Assembly (NCBI GenBank): GCA_900544235.1
Contig: UQUL01000019.1
Span: forward strand, 1-37,968
Source: an uncultured Collinsella sp.
GTDB lineage: Bacteria; Actinomycetota; Coriobacteriia; Coriobacteriales; Coriobacteriaceae
Length of the DNA stretch: 37,968 nt
Direction: 5' to 3'
In this document: in pieces, positions 15,539 through 23,802 of the stretch
Numbering within the stretch: the stretch's first letter is position 1
Layout of the letters: each line of letters starts with the position of its first letter
Translations under genes and position numbers: made by a program
The notes under the pieces: generated by a model
What the model saw: only the letters and a program-made list of their open reading frames with translations
Told to the model about the DNA's origin: nothing
Database searches by the model: none

Positions 15539-17704
15539 CTATGCACGGGCGCATTCCGCAACGTGCGAATCGAGCCATTCGATATCCTCGACAAGATGTG
15601 CCACGCCCAGATGGTGTTCACCCGGACACACCTCGTGCCGCAGGCCATCTCTGCGACCCAGCAACTTGTAGGCATCGCGCACGATCTCGAGCTGCTCGTC
15701 AACATTTTTCAGCCCGCGCGAACCGTTCAGATGATCCTCTTCGCAGCTTTGCACTAACAACGGGCGCGGCGCAATAAGCGAGGCAATATCACCCATGTCG
15801 AGCAAGCGCCAAAGTCCGGGTGTGTAGTTGCAGCTGCAATTGCCGTTGAGGTGCAGCAGCGAATCATCGACACCGTACAGGTAGCCCGAGACAAACGTCT
15901 TGCATACGCGTGGGTCGAGCGCCGCCAGATACAGCGTCATGTATCCGCCGCCCGAAAAGCCAAAACAGCCCAGGTCGTCCATGGCAATGTCGCCGCGCGC
16001 CTCTAGGTAATCGATCAGACGCATGTTATCCCAGGCGTTGAGGCCCGCAACGGTAAGTCCCAGCGGCTCGGCCATGCGCGCCTGGTTTAGGCACGTGCCG
16101 CGCAGAAAGCTGTTCTCGTCATCGCCCTGACCCTTCCAGTCACGACGGTATCCCCAACCGCGTGCGTCGGGGCAGACGGTCACGTAACCCATACGCGCCA
16201 AACGCAGACCGTAGTCGTAATTGAACTTACGCACAGCATCATCGACCGCCGGCACGCCCGTCACGCCCGCAACACTTGCGGCGCCTGCTCCCTGATGGCC
16301 ATGCGGGCAGATATAGCAACGCTTAAGCCCCCGTCCATCAAGCTTCGGATGAGACGGCTCCAACAGGTAAAACGGCATCCACACATCGCGCTCCACCTGC
16401 AGCATCGCATGGGTGCGCACGATGCCGCCGGCAACCCGCACACGGCTGAGTTCACGAATCTCAATCGGGGCGCGGTCCATAAGCGAAAGGCCCAAAACAT
16501 CACACAGGCGAGTCCTGGTCGCAATCTTCCATGCCTCAAAATCTGCAGGAGTCTGGCCCGCAAATGCGGCCGAACGCCCCTCGCGCTTCAGCCGGGCACG
16601 CAGCGCAGGTTCGTCTTCGCAGTACGTCTCGATGTGCACGGTGCGGCCGTTGGCAGATAGCCCAGCCGTCTCAACCGCATCACCGTCGCCGCCCTCGGGA
16701 TCCCAGCCATCCCCACCGGCAAGCACCTGCTCGCGAGCGTACCCGGCGGCAGCCATCACATCGAGTTCATTCGCCCACGGCACCCAGCCGGTAGTATCAC
16801 CCGCCGGCCCATGCAGAATCGCGCCAGCATACTGCACGCAGTTGTGTGCCGCCGGTTTATTCCAATCCCACCAGCCTTCGCGCTTGATATGTCGCCCTAG
16901 CCAACAATCGATCAGCGCAGTTTGCGCCCATTCGCGCCAAGGACGGCCCAGGTAGACCGAATCCGGCGCCACGCCATCCGGAGCTGTAAACGAACAACCA
17001 TGAAACACAAATCCGTACGGCTCGCCTTTAGGCGTGGAGGCTGCCGTTACATACCCGTTGACATCCATATCGCGGTTGAGCGAGCGAATCTCGCACCCCT
17101 CAAAGTAGGCACGCGCGCCGCCAAAGATAAAGTCGACATCGCCCTCGATCCGGCAACGTCGAAAATACTGGCGTCCCACCCGGCGCGGCGCATACTGTTT
17201 GGGTCCTATGAACCCGCCCGGTTTGGCCTCATGCGGCGGCAGCGGACCCAAAAACAGCGTGTCCTGGTGTCCCTTAATGCAGCAGGCATCGACAACCAGA
17301 CGGTCGCCATCGGCATACAGGGCAATCGCCTGACCGACCTCGCGCCCATCGCCCGCATCGTTTTCGATCGTGAGGTTCTCGAGCCGTACGTCGTCGGCAT
17401 CGACCAAAACGGTATAGGTCCTAAACGTGCCGAGCGTGCCGTCGACGCCCGAGCCGTCCTCCGAAGGCATCTTGGCACCCAGGCTGCCCACGATACGCAC
17501 GCTGTCGGCCGTCTCTCCCTCAATCGTCACATGCGAGCGATGAATCTCGACCCGCTCGCGATACTCGTCCGGATCGACGTGAATCATCACCGGTTGCTCG
17601 GCATCCGGATAGAGCTGATCGGCTGCCGCCAAGGCATCGGAAATCGTTGGATACGCTCCTGCCGCAGCCCTCGAAACGCGCAGCGTATAGATACTTTCGC
17701 TCAT
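15539..17704 (-). CDS. Two-domain CE8 pectin methylesterase - alpha/beta hydrolase fusion
   Basis: A protein of 721 residues with two enzymes in one chain. The N-terminal half (about 1-320) is a CE8 pectinesterase beta-helix: GHQDTLF (Q147 and acid D148), DFIFGGARAYFEGC with nucleophile D191, and YLGRPWR with R254. The C-terminal half (about 385-720) is an alpha/beta hydrolase of the dienelactone hydrolase/acetylxylan esterase kind: PHGHQG near 467, GFSGGG with nucleophile S584, an acidic segment EEDHLNG near 655 and a catalytic His in PGEHHLG (697-698). No signal peptide is seen. It likely removes methyl and acetyl groups from imported pectin oligomers. Its ATG overlaps the upstream esterase stop (ATGA), so translation is coupled. 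Confidence 0.88.
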   Translation of the reverse strand: MSESIYTLRVSRAAAGAYPTISDALAAADQLYPDAEQPVMIHVDPDEYRERVEIHRSHVTIEGETADSVRIVGSLGAKMPSEDGSGVDGTLGTFRTYTVLVDADDVRLENLTIENDAGDGREVGQAIALYADGDRLVVDACCIKGHQDTLFLGPLPPHEAKPGGFIGPKQYAPRRVGRQYFRRCRIEGDVDFIFGGARAYFEGCEIRSLNRDMDVNGYVTAASTPKGEPYGFVFHGCSFTAPDGVAPDSVYLGRPWREWAQTALIDCWLGRHIKREGWWDWNKPAAHNCVQYAGAILHGPAGDTTGWVPWANELDVMAAAGYAREQVLAGGDGWDPEGGDGDAVETAGLSANGRTVHIETYCEDEPALRARLKREGRSAAFAGQTPADFEAWKIATRTRLCDVLGLSLMDRAPIEIRELSRVRVAGGIVRTHAMLQVERDVWMPFYLLEPSHPKLDGRGLKRCYICPHGHQGAGAASVAGVTGVPAVDDAVRKFNYDYGLRLARMGYVTVCPDARGWGYRRDWKGQGDDENSFLRGTCLNQARMAEPLGLTVAGLNAWDNMRLIDYLEARGDIAMDDLGCFGFSGGGYMTLYLAALDPRVCKTFVSGYLYGVDDSLLHLNGNCSCNYTPGLWRLLDMGDIASLIAPRPLLVQSCEEDHLNGSRGLKNVDEQLEIVRDAYKLLGRRDGLRHEVCPGEHHLGVAHLVEDIEWLDSHVAECARA

Positions 17705-18510
17705 CGTCCATCACGCTCCCATGCAACGAACTGTTCAGGCCAGCCCTGAACTTGTGGCTGAATATGCTCGGCGCAGCCCTTAAATGCCGTTTGGGCCGTG
17801 GCGAGCGATGCCCCATGCTTTCCATGCGGAAAGACATGTAGGCTAAAGCCAATCCCGTGGTCGGCAAGAGCCTGCGCAAGAAGGAGGCTATTTTGAACTG
17901 GTACCGATGCATCCTCGGCGGTATGCCACAAGAACGTACGGGGGAAGCCATCGCCCACCATATTCTCGATCGACAACTTTTGAGCCAAAGCGCCATCGGC
18001 ACCCGTTAGGTGTTCAAATGAACCACGATGAGCATAGGCCCCCGAGCTTACGACCGGATAGCCCAAGCAAAGTGTGTCAGGCCGAATCGACTCAGGCGAT
18101 GCCGCAATCGACTCTGCAAGCCAGGGTTGGTCCCAAAGCGCCCCGAGCAAGCCAACTAGATGCCCACCGGCCGAAAAACCCATGACCGTAATCCGATCAG
18201 GATCGACACAGTACTCTGCCGCATGGCTTCGGACGGTATCGACCGCCCGCGCGAGTTCTTGCAATGCCAGCGGATAGACAGCCGGAGCAACCGAATAGTT
18301 CAGTACAAACGCTTGGTAGCCCATCGCCAACAAACGGAGCGCTACCGGCTCGCCTTCGCGCGGCGAAACGTGATCGTAGCCGCCTCCTGGCACGACCACA
18401 ACTGCAGGCAGCGGTTTTAAAGCATAAGCATCTTCGGTCGGGGCAAAAACATAAGACGTAATCATGGCAGACGAGCCATCGACCCCGACAGGAATCGTTT
18501 TATTGAGCAT
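17701..18510 (-). CDS. Alpha/beta hydrolase, acetyl-esterase-like
   Basis: A protein of 269 residues of the esterase/lipase group (Aes/BD-FAE-like). The oxyanion segment VVVVPGGGYDHVSPREGEPV is at 37-56, the nucleophile S113 lies in VMGFSAGGHL, the acid is in WHTAEDASVP and the His in PHGKHG. No signal peptide. Similar enzymes deacetylate sugars or remove feruloyl groups; here an acetyl or feruloyl ester on pectin fragments is inferred. GAAAGGGAA precedes the start at 18510; an in-frame ATG at 18561 falls inside a hairpin and was not used. The stop overlaps the start of the CE8 fusion gene. Confidence 0.85.
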   Translation of the reverse strand: MLNKTIPVGVDGSSAMITSYVFAPTEDAYALKPLPAVVVVPGGGYDHVSPREGEPVALRLLAMGYQAFVLNYSVAPAVYPLALQELARAVDTVRSHAAEYCVDPDRITVMGFSAGGHLVGLLGALWDQPWLAESIAASPESIRPDTLCLGYPVVSSGAYAHRGSFEHLTGADGALAQKLSIENMVGDGFPRTFLWHTAEDASVPVQNSLLLAQALADHGIGFSLHVFPHGKHGASLATAQTAFKGCAEHIQPQVQGWPEQFVAWERDGR

Positions 18511-18562
18511 GTATTCCCTTTCACCATGATGCGTAGCGCAGCGCACACGGCCGTATCGCACA

Positions 18563-18599
18563 AGGGCTGCATTGCCGATCTATCCGACAATGCAGCCCT
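18563..18599 (-). terminator. Intercistronic hairpin after GH28
   Basis: A perfect 12-bp stem, AGGGCTGCATTG (18563-18574) and 18588-18599. No T-run follows on the minus strand, so it may only weaken or stabilise the transcript between GH28 and the esterase rather than end it. Confidence 0.5.
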
Positions 18600-18614
18600 G
18601 GTCATCAACCCGAG

Positions 18615-20210
18615 TTAGGAACGGACAACCTTGTCGACGTTCTGGAGCTGCAGCTCCTCGCCGTCCTGGCCCTCGATCACCACATTTTGCAGGTCGAGCA
18701 CCTTGACGTTTTGCGCAATGATGCCCTGACGCACCATGGGCTCAACGCCGCAGGCCATGGCCGGAACAAAGGGCTCAGCATCGTCGGCAAAGGTCACGTG
18801 GACATCCTGGAACGTCAGGCGCGTTACTTTGCTCTCGGGCAGGCCCGTGATGTAGGCAGCGGCAGCATGGCAGTTGGTGGCCTCGATATCGCAAAACGTC
18901 GTGGCACCAAAGCCGGGCGTGCGGTCGTCGACGGGCAGTGCCTCGCGAGACTGCACGTAATCGGTCTTGCCGTCCTTGTCGCAGAAGTAGAAGGAGTTGA
19001 CCACGAAGGGCGTGAGCACCTCGTCCATGCGAATGTGCTCAAAGGTAATGCCCTCGTTGACGGCATCCTTGCCGCGCCCGCGGCGGGTCTTGACGCGCAG
19101 GCCGCGGTCGGTGCGCTCAAAGAGGCACTTGCTCACGGTAAGGTCCTTGATGCCGCCGGCAGCCTCTGAACCCAAGACCACGGCGCCGTGACCATCGTGC
19201 ATGTAGCAGTGAGAGATCAGCACGTCGTGCGTGGCGGGACGAAGCTCGGGCTCAATGCCCAGCTTGCCGCTCTTGATGGCGATGCAGTCGTCACCCACTG
19301 AGAACTGACAACCAAGGATGCGAACAAAACCGCAGCTCTCGGGATCGAAGCCGTCGGTGTTGTGGGAGTTCTTGGGGCCCTCGATGGACAGGCAGAGCGC
19401 ATCGACGTGCTCGCACAGGATGGGGTGGATGTTCCACGCCGGGCTGTTGCGGACGGTGAAGCCGACCAAGCTCACGTTCTCACACTCGGATAGGAAGATC
19501 ATGCGCGGGCGGGCGACCTCGCGGCCCTCCTCCGGGCGAAAGATGTTCTTAAAGTCCTTGTTCCACCAGTTGTCCTCGGCAAAATCGGTCTGACCGTCGA
19601 TGGCACCACGACCATAGATGCACACGTCGTGCACGCTCAGACCCGTAAAGGTAGAGCAGTAGGTCGAGAAACTCTCGCCCTCCCAGCGGCCCAGGGGCAG
19701 CATATCGGTGCCGGCATACCCGGCGCCCTCGTCGCCTGTGACCGTGCCCGGAATGTAGGCAAGCGCCGCGCGATCGTGACGGGCCAACAGCACCGCTCCC
19801 TCGGCGAGCTCGATGTTGATATTGCTCTTAAGGAAGAGGGACTTGATGCGATAACTACCGGCGGGGATCAGCACGCGCCCGCCCTTGGGGCAGGCCATGA
19901 TGGCAGCCTGGATGTTGGTGGTGTCGTCGTGCTCGGCATCGCCCTTGGCACCACAGTCGCGAACGTTGATGGTAAAGGGCTCAGCCGGCGTGGTGACACC
20001 TACGCTCAGCTCACGCTCGCCACAAACAAAACGAACCAGGTTGCGCTTGCCGGGGATCAGGCCGTCGACATAGGTCTCGACCGTATTCGTGGTACCGGCG
20101 GGCTCGCCGTTGACAAAGATCTCCCACGTATCGGCGCAGGTAAAGTAACCGCCGTCGTCAAGCTCGATAACCGCCGCGCGCGCGTTGCGCCAGATAACGT
20201 TCGTCTCCAT
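18615..20210 (-). CDS. GH28 polygalacturonase-family hydrolase, cytoplasmic
   Basis: A protein of 531 residues. A small N-terminal beta-sandwich-like region (about 1-75) precedes a GH28 right-handed beta-helix starting at FTINVRDCGAKGD. All GH28 active-site blocks are present: NTDGFDP with D286, GDDCIAIKSG with D307 and D308, GHGAVVLGSE with H341, and GLRVKTRRGRGK with K374. The family hydrolyses galacturonan, rhamnogalacturonan or xylogalacturonan. The N-terminal domain and the lack of a signal peptide match bacterial exo-acting intracellular members, which would release monomers from imported oligomers; exo mode is inferred. GAGGGAG lies before the start at 20210. Confidence 0.92.
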   Translation of the reverse strand: METNVIWRNARAAVIELDDGGYFTCADTWEIFVNGEPAGTTNTVETYVDGLIPGKRNLVRFVCGERELSVGVTTPAEPFTINVRDCGAKGDAEHDDTTNIQAAIMACPKGGRVLIPAGSYRIKSLFLKSNINIELAEGAVLLARHDRAALAYIPGTVTGDEGAGYAGTDMLPLGRWEGESFSTYCSTFTGLSVHDVCIYGRGAIDGQTDFAEDNWWNKDFKNIFRPEEGREVARPRMIFLSECENVSLVGFTVRNSPAWNIHPILCEHVDALCLSIEGPKNSHNTDGFDPESCGFVRILGCQFSVGDDCIAIKSGKLGIEPELRPATHDVLISHCYMHDGHGAVVLGSEAAGGIKDLTVSKCLFERTDRGLRVKTRRGRGKDAVNEGITFEHIRMDEVLTPFVVNSFYFCDKDGKTDYVQSREALPVDDRTPGFGATTFCDIEATNCHAAAAYITGLPESKVTRLTFQDVHVTFADDAEPFVPAMACGVEPMVRQGIIAQNVKVLDLQNVVIEGQDGEELQLQNVDKVVRS

Positions 20211-20262
20211 GGGTTTCTCCCTCAAAAAGATGCTCTAAAGGCAAATTGTACGCTGTTGAAAA

Positions 20263-20302
20263 AGGGCCGTGCCTGCCGGCGGAATTCCGGTGGCACGGCC
20301 CT
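20263..20302 (-). terminator. Terminator after the GPH transporter gene
   Basis: An 11-bp perfect stem, AGGGCCGTGCC (20263-20273) and 20292-20302, with a small inner stem. It is followed by TTTTT on the minus strand. It lies between the transporter and GH28, so GH28 depends on readthrough or on an unseen promoter. Confidence 0.85.
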
Positions 20303-20325
20303 GTGATTTGGACGATATGTCGGCC

Positions 20326-21885
20326 TTACTCGGCGGGAGTTACGCTACCGTCCTGGAAGCCAACGTTGTTGTGGGCAAAGCAGTCCTCGTACTTAAAGCC
20401 GGAGAGCTCCTCGCAAAGCGCCTTGACCTCGGGCTTGACGTCGGCCATCTTGCCACCCTCCTTGACTCGGTGAATCTCGTCGCAAAGGACGTCGCACTGC
20501 TCCTTGTCGATCTTGATGCCGCGGGCAAGGACGGCCGCGAGCAGGAAGAAGCCGGCGCAACCGATGATCATGTAGCCGCAGATATACAGAGGCACGGTAG
20601 CGGGCTGGGTCACGGCGTCGCTATTGCCGGCGGTCTGAATGAAGCCGGAGGCAGCAAGGACGATAGCCCACACGTTGACGGCGATAGCCTGGGCGATCTG
20701 CTGGCAGAGCTGCTGCGCGGAGCTGTAGATGCCCTCGCGACGACGCAGGGTGATGAGCTCATCGACATCGGGGATGTAGTTGAGCAGAACATCGGGCAGG
20801 TACTGGAAGCCGACGTAGAAGAACTTCCAGATGGCGAAGATGATGGGGTAGGCGATCATGGCGATGGCGACCGTGGAGGTGCCGTTGATCTGACCAAAGG
20901 CGAAGTAGTTGTAGGCAATGATGCACGCAGCGCAACCGACATTTGCGAGGTACCAAGACTTGTGGAAGCCCTTCTTGGCCATGAGGGCGACCCAGATGGC
21001 GGTGCAGACGATAGCGACGACCTTGCCAGGCATCTCCATCACGGACTCGTAGGACTTAGGAATCTGCAGGCAGTAGACGATGAAGAAGGACAGGCAGGCA
21101 GACCAGCAGGCAGCAGCGAGCTTCGTGGAGACCTGTGCATACAGGACCTTGCGGAAGGACTTGTTGCGGAAGGTGGAGATAACGTCCACAAAGAACTTCT
21201 TGATGCCCTCGCCGACGCTCTCGATCTTCTCCTGAGCGACCTCCTCGGGGGTGTGCTCCCACGTGGACAGGTACACGCAGAGCAGCGAGATTGCCATGAC
21301 CGAAGCGTTGACCGTAGCGATGATGAAGTAGCTGAACGGGTTGGTCTCGCCGAAGGTGCCAAAGCCGAAGCCCACAAGTGCAGCCATCAGGAAGCCGGCG
21401 GCGTTACCAAAGAGATGCTTGTAGCCGGTAAGGTACGTACGCTCCTTAAAGTCGTCGGTCATCTCGATGGTAAGCGGCGACAGGTTGGCGGTGCAGAACG
21501 TGTACGCGACGTTGTAGATCAGGTACAGAACAAAGTAGTACGGGAAGCCAAACGGCGTAGCCACGAAGATGAGCGGCTCGGCAATCATCATCGGGATGGC
21601 CAGCAAGATCCAGAAACGACGACGACCAAAGATGCGGCCAATCTTGGTGGCATAGAAGTTATCGGCCACAAAGCCCATCAGCGGGCAAAGAATGGCGTTG
21701 ACATAGATGGCAAACGAGCTGATCAGTGCAGCCTCGCCTGCGGACAGGCCACACTCCGTGGACAGGAACAGCACCATGTAGCTGTGCGTAAAGGTCAGGG
21801 CACCGGAATTGAGCATACCGCCCATACCAAAGCCCAAGCGCGTCCAGAATGTGATCTTACGCTTTTTTCCGATCTTATTAGTCAT
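20326..21885 (-). CDS. GPH-family (MelB/UidB-like) glycoside/uronide symporter
   Basis: A membrane protein of 519 residues in the glycoside-pentoside-hexuronide:cation symporter family, with about 12 hydrophobic helices. Family-type segments are RLGFGMGGMLNSGA at the start, NAILCPLMGFVADNF in the early half and GRIFGRRRFWILLAIPMM after it, with a long cytoplasmic C-terminal tail. These carriers import di- and oligosaccharides or glucuronides with protons or sodium. Its place at the head of the pectin block makes (unsaturated) oligogalacturonides the probable cargo. GAGGGAG precedes the start at 21885; an in-frame ATG at 21936 lies in the leader. Confidence 0.88.
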   Translation of the reverse strand: MTNKIGKKRKITFWTRLGFGMGGMLNSGALTFTHSYMVLFLSTECGLSAGEAALISSFAIYVNAILCPLMGFVADNFYATKIGRIFGRRRFWILLAIPMMIAEPLIFVATPFGFPYYFVLYLIYNVAYTFCTANLSPLTIEMTDDFKERTYLTGYKHLFGNAAGFLMAALVGFGFGTFGETNPFSYFIIATVNASVMAISLLCVYLSTWEHTPEEVAQEKIESVGEGIKKFFVDVISTFRNKSFRKVLYAQVSTKLAAACWSACLSFFIVYCLQIPKSYESVMEMPGKVVAIVCTAIWVALMAKKGFHKSWYLANVGCAACIIAYNYFAFGQINGTSTVAIAMIAYPIIFAIWKFFYVGFQYLPDVLLNYIPDVDELITLRRREGIYSSAQQLCQQIAQAIAVNVWAIVLAASGFIQTAGNSDAVTQPATVPLYICGYMIIGCAGFFLLAAVLARGIKIDKEQCDVLCDEIHRVKEGGKMADVKPEVKALCEELSGFKYEDCFAHNNVGFQDGSVTPAE

Positions 21886-21962
21886 CGAGCTCCCTCTCTT
21901 TTCTCGATTGTCTTGCAGCAAGACATTGGAGTCCACACTGACATCTGTCTGCCCAGCGTTCA

Positions 21963-22058
21963 GGGTGAACGTTTAGTTAGATTATGCGCGATTCCTTACG
22001 AGAGGTGAACGTTCACTTGCATATTGTCCCCGAACGGTCGATTTTTACCGCCGAACGG
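21963..22058 (-). promoter_or_regulatory. Composite LacI-type promoter of the GPH transporter
   Basis: In the direction of transcription: CCGTTCG elements (22052-22058 and 22031-22037), operator 1 (AAGTGAACGTTCACCT, 22003-22018) whose TTCACC (22004-22009) is the -35 box, a 17-base spacer, CATAAT as -10 (21981-21986), then operator 2 (CTAAACGTTCACCCTG, 21963-21978). Operator centres are 40 bp apart. Confidence 0.75.
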
Positions 22059-22123
22059 ACACAATTGAGGCTCTAAGACCTATTGTCTGCTGGTAAATGT
22101 GCCATGCTGGACACCCATGAGAT

Positions 22124-22138
22124 AGGTGAACGTTTATC
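22124..22138 (-). promoter_or_regulatory. Third, distal LacI-type operator before the transporter
   Basis: AGGTGAACGTTTATC matches the operator core with a degenerate right half. It lies about 120 bp upstream of operator 1 of the transporter promoter and just past the uxaA terminator. It could serve DNA looping or a second start point. Confidence 0.5.
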
Positions 22139-22174
22139 GTATTTTCCTTTTTTCACTTAATCACAAAACGGAAA

Positions 22175-22200
22175 CCCCGCCGGGAACACTCCCGACGGGG
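22175..22200 (-). terminator. Terminator of the uxaCBA unit
   Basis: CCCCGCCGGG (22175-22184) pairs with 22191-22200 with one mismatch around a 6-base loop. A T-rich tail follows on the minus strand (TTTCCGTTTT). Confidence 0.75.
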
Positions 22201-22236
22201 TCAATAACATCGCGCTATGCTTGGGCGCACTTGCCG

Positions 22237-23721
22237 CTACAAGCAGACGCCGTCCTTCCAGATGCTGATCTCGTGACAGCCACGACGCTCGGCACTCGTG
22301 AGCTTACCGCTCGCCGTCTCCAGCACCAGCTGGTACAGATCGTGAGCAGCCTCGTCGAGCGTGCGCTCACCCGTGGCAATCACGCCGGCGTTAAAGTCCA
22401 TCCAGTTGGCCTTGTGGTCGCACAGACGCTGATTGGTGAACACCTTGAGCGTAGGCGCCGGCGCGCCAAACGGTGTGCCGCGGCCGGTCGAGAACAGAAT
22501 CACGTGGCAGCCGGCAGCCGTCAACGCCGTGGTGGATACCATGTCGTTGCCCGGACCGCACAGCATGTTCAGGCCATGCTTAGTTGCCTGGCCGGCATAC
22601 GGCAGCACGTCGACGATGGGGGCAGATCCGCCCTTTTGCACGCAGCCGCAGCTCTTGTCCTCGAGCGTGGTAATACCGCCGTCCTTGTTGCCGGGGCTCG
22701 GGTTCTCGTAGACAACCTCGCCGTGGCTAATAAAGTAGTCCTTAAAGCCATTGAGCATGTCGGAGGCGACGTTAAAGACCTGCTCGTTCTCGCAACGGTC
22801 GAGCAGGATGCTCTCCGCGCCAAACATCTCGGGCACCTCGGTAAGCACCGACGTGCCGCCGCGGGCGACGACCATATCGCTCACGCGACCGATCGTGGGG
22901 TTGGCGGTAATGCCCGAAAGACCGTCGGAGCCGCCGCACTTAAGACCAATAACCAGCTCGGAGGCCAAAATGGGCTCTCGCTTGGCTTGCTTGGCCAGGT
23001 CAGCCAGCTCGGCCAGAATCTTGTGGCCCTCGATTTGCTCGTCGGCTACATCCTGGCAGGTGAGAAAGCGAACGCGCTCGTGATCGAAGTCACCGAGCTC
23101 GTCGAGCACCTGCTGGTGCGTGCAGTTCTCGCAACCGAGCGACAGGAATAGCACGCCGGCCGCATTAGGATGACGCGAGAGCGCCACCAGCAGACGACGC
23201 GTCTGGGCATGGTCGGCGCCGGTCTGCGAGCAGCCAAAGGGATGCGGGAAGTAGTAAACACCCTCCAGCGAGCCATCGACCAGATCCTGGGCCTGCTCAC
23301 ACATGGCACGGGCGACTTCGTTGACACAGCCGACCGTGGGGATGATCCACAGCTCATTACGCGTCGCGGCACGACCGTCGGCGCGGCGGAACCCCATAAA
23401 GGTCTCGGGCTCAACCGGATCCACGACCGGATGTGTGGGGTTGTAGGTGTACTCGACCTCGCCCGAAAGGTTGGTCTTGACATTATGTGTATGAAGCCAC
23501 TGACCGGGCTGGACATCGCCCGTCACATGGCCGATAGGAAGGCCGTACTTGATGACGTCCTCCCCCGCGGCAATCGAGCGCACGGCCATCTTATGACCCT
23601 GCGGAATATCCTCCGCGGCCACGACCTCGCCCACCCCGGGAACCGCGACGGCGGTGCCCTTGGCAAGCGGCGACAGCGCGACGATCACGTTGTCGGCCGG
23701 ATTGATCTGGATAGTGTTCAT
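22237..23721 (-). CDS. uxaA: Altronate dehydratase
   Basis: A protein of 494 residues with the two-part UxaA build: an N-terminal SAF domain (about 8-85) and a large C-terminal catalytic domain with conserved Cys blocks (HPFGCSQTG, SLGCENCTHQQ, LKCGGSDGLSG, DKSCGCVQKGG). It converts D-altronate to 2-keto-3-deoxygluconate and water, the last step of the isomerase branch of galacturonate use. It lies 81 bp after the tagaturonate reductase gene on the same strand. Length and motifs are normal for the family. Confidence 0.95.
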   Translation of the reverse strand: MNTIQINPADNVIVALSPLAKGTAVAVPGVGEVVAAEDIPQGHKMAVRSIAAGEDVIKYGLPIGHVTGDVQPGQWLHTHNVKTNLSGEVEYTYNPTHPVVDPVEPETFMGFRRADGRAATRNELWIIPTVGCVNEVARAMCEQAQDLVDGSLEGVYYFPHPFGCSQTGADHAQTRRLLVALSRHPNAAGVLFLSLGCENCTHQQVLDELGDFDHERVRFLTCQDVADEQIEGHKILAELADLAKQAKREPILASELVIGLKCGGSDGLSGITANPTIGRVSDMVVARGGTSVLTEVPEMFGAESILLDRCENEQVFNVASDMLNGFKDYFISHGEVVYENPSPGNKDGGITTLEDKSCGCVQKGGSAPIVDVLPYAGQATKHGLNMLCGPGNDMVSTTALTAAGCHVILFSTGRGTPFGAPAPTLKVFTNQRLCDHKANWMDFNAGVIATGERTLDEAAHDLYQLVLETASGKLTSAERRGCHEISIWKDGVCL

Positions 23722-23759
23722 TGCAAATGGTCCTAACCCTACAGGTTGAGCAGAAGTCG

Positions 23760-23791
23760 AGACGCGGGCACGCCGTCCCGCGCCCGCGTCT
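23760..23791 (-). other. Intercistronic hairpin between uxaB and uxaA
   Basis: Inverted repeat AGACGCGGG (23760-23768) and CCCGCGTCT (23783-23791), with no T-run. It probably affects mRNA processing or stability between the two cistrons rather than ending the transcript. Confidence 0.5.
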
Positions 23792-23802
23792 GCGCCGGAA
23801 AT

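Noticed and set aside
20269..22008. Plus-strand opening of 579 codons opposite the GPH transporter
   Set aside because: Antisense shadow with charged, repetitive composition; the minus frame gives a clear membrane transporter.
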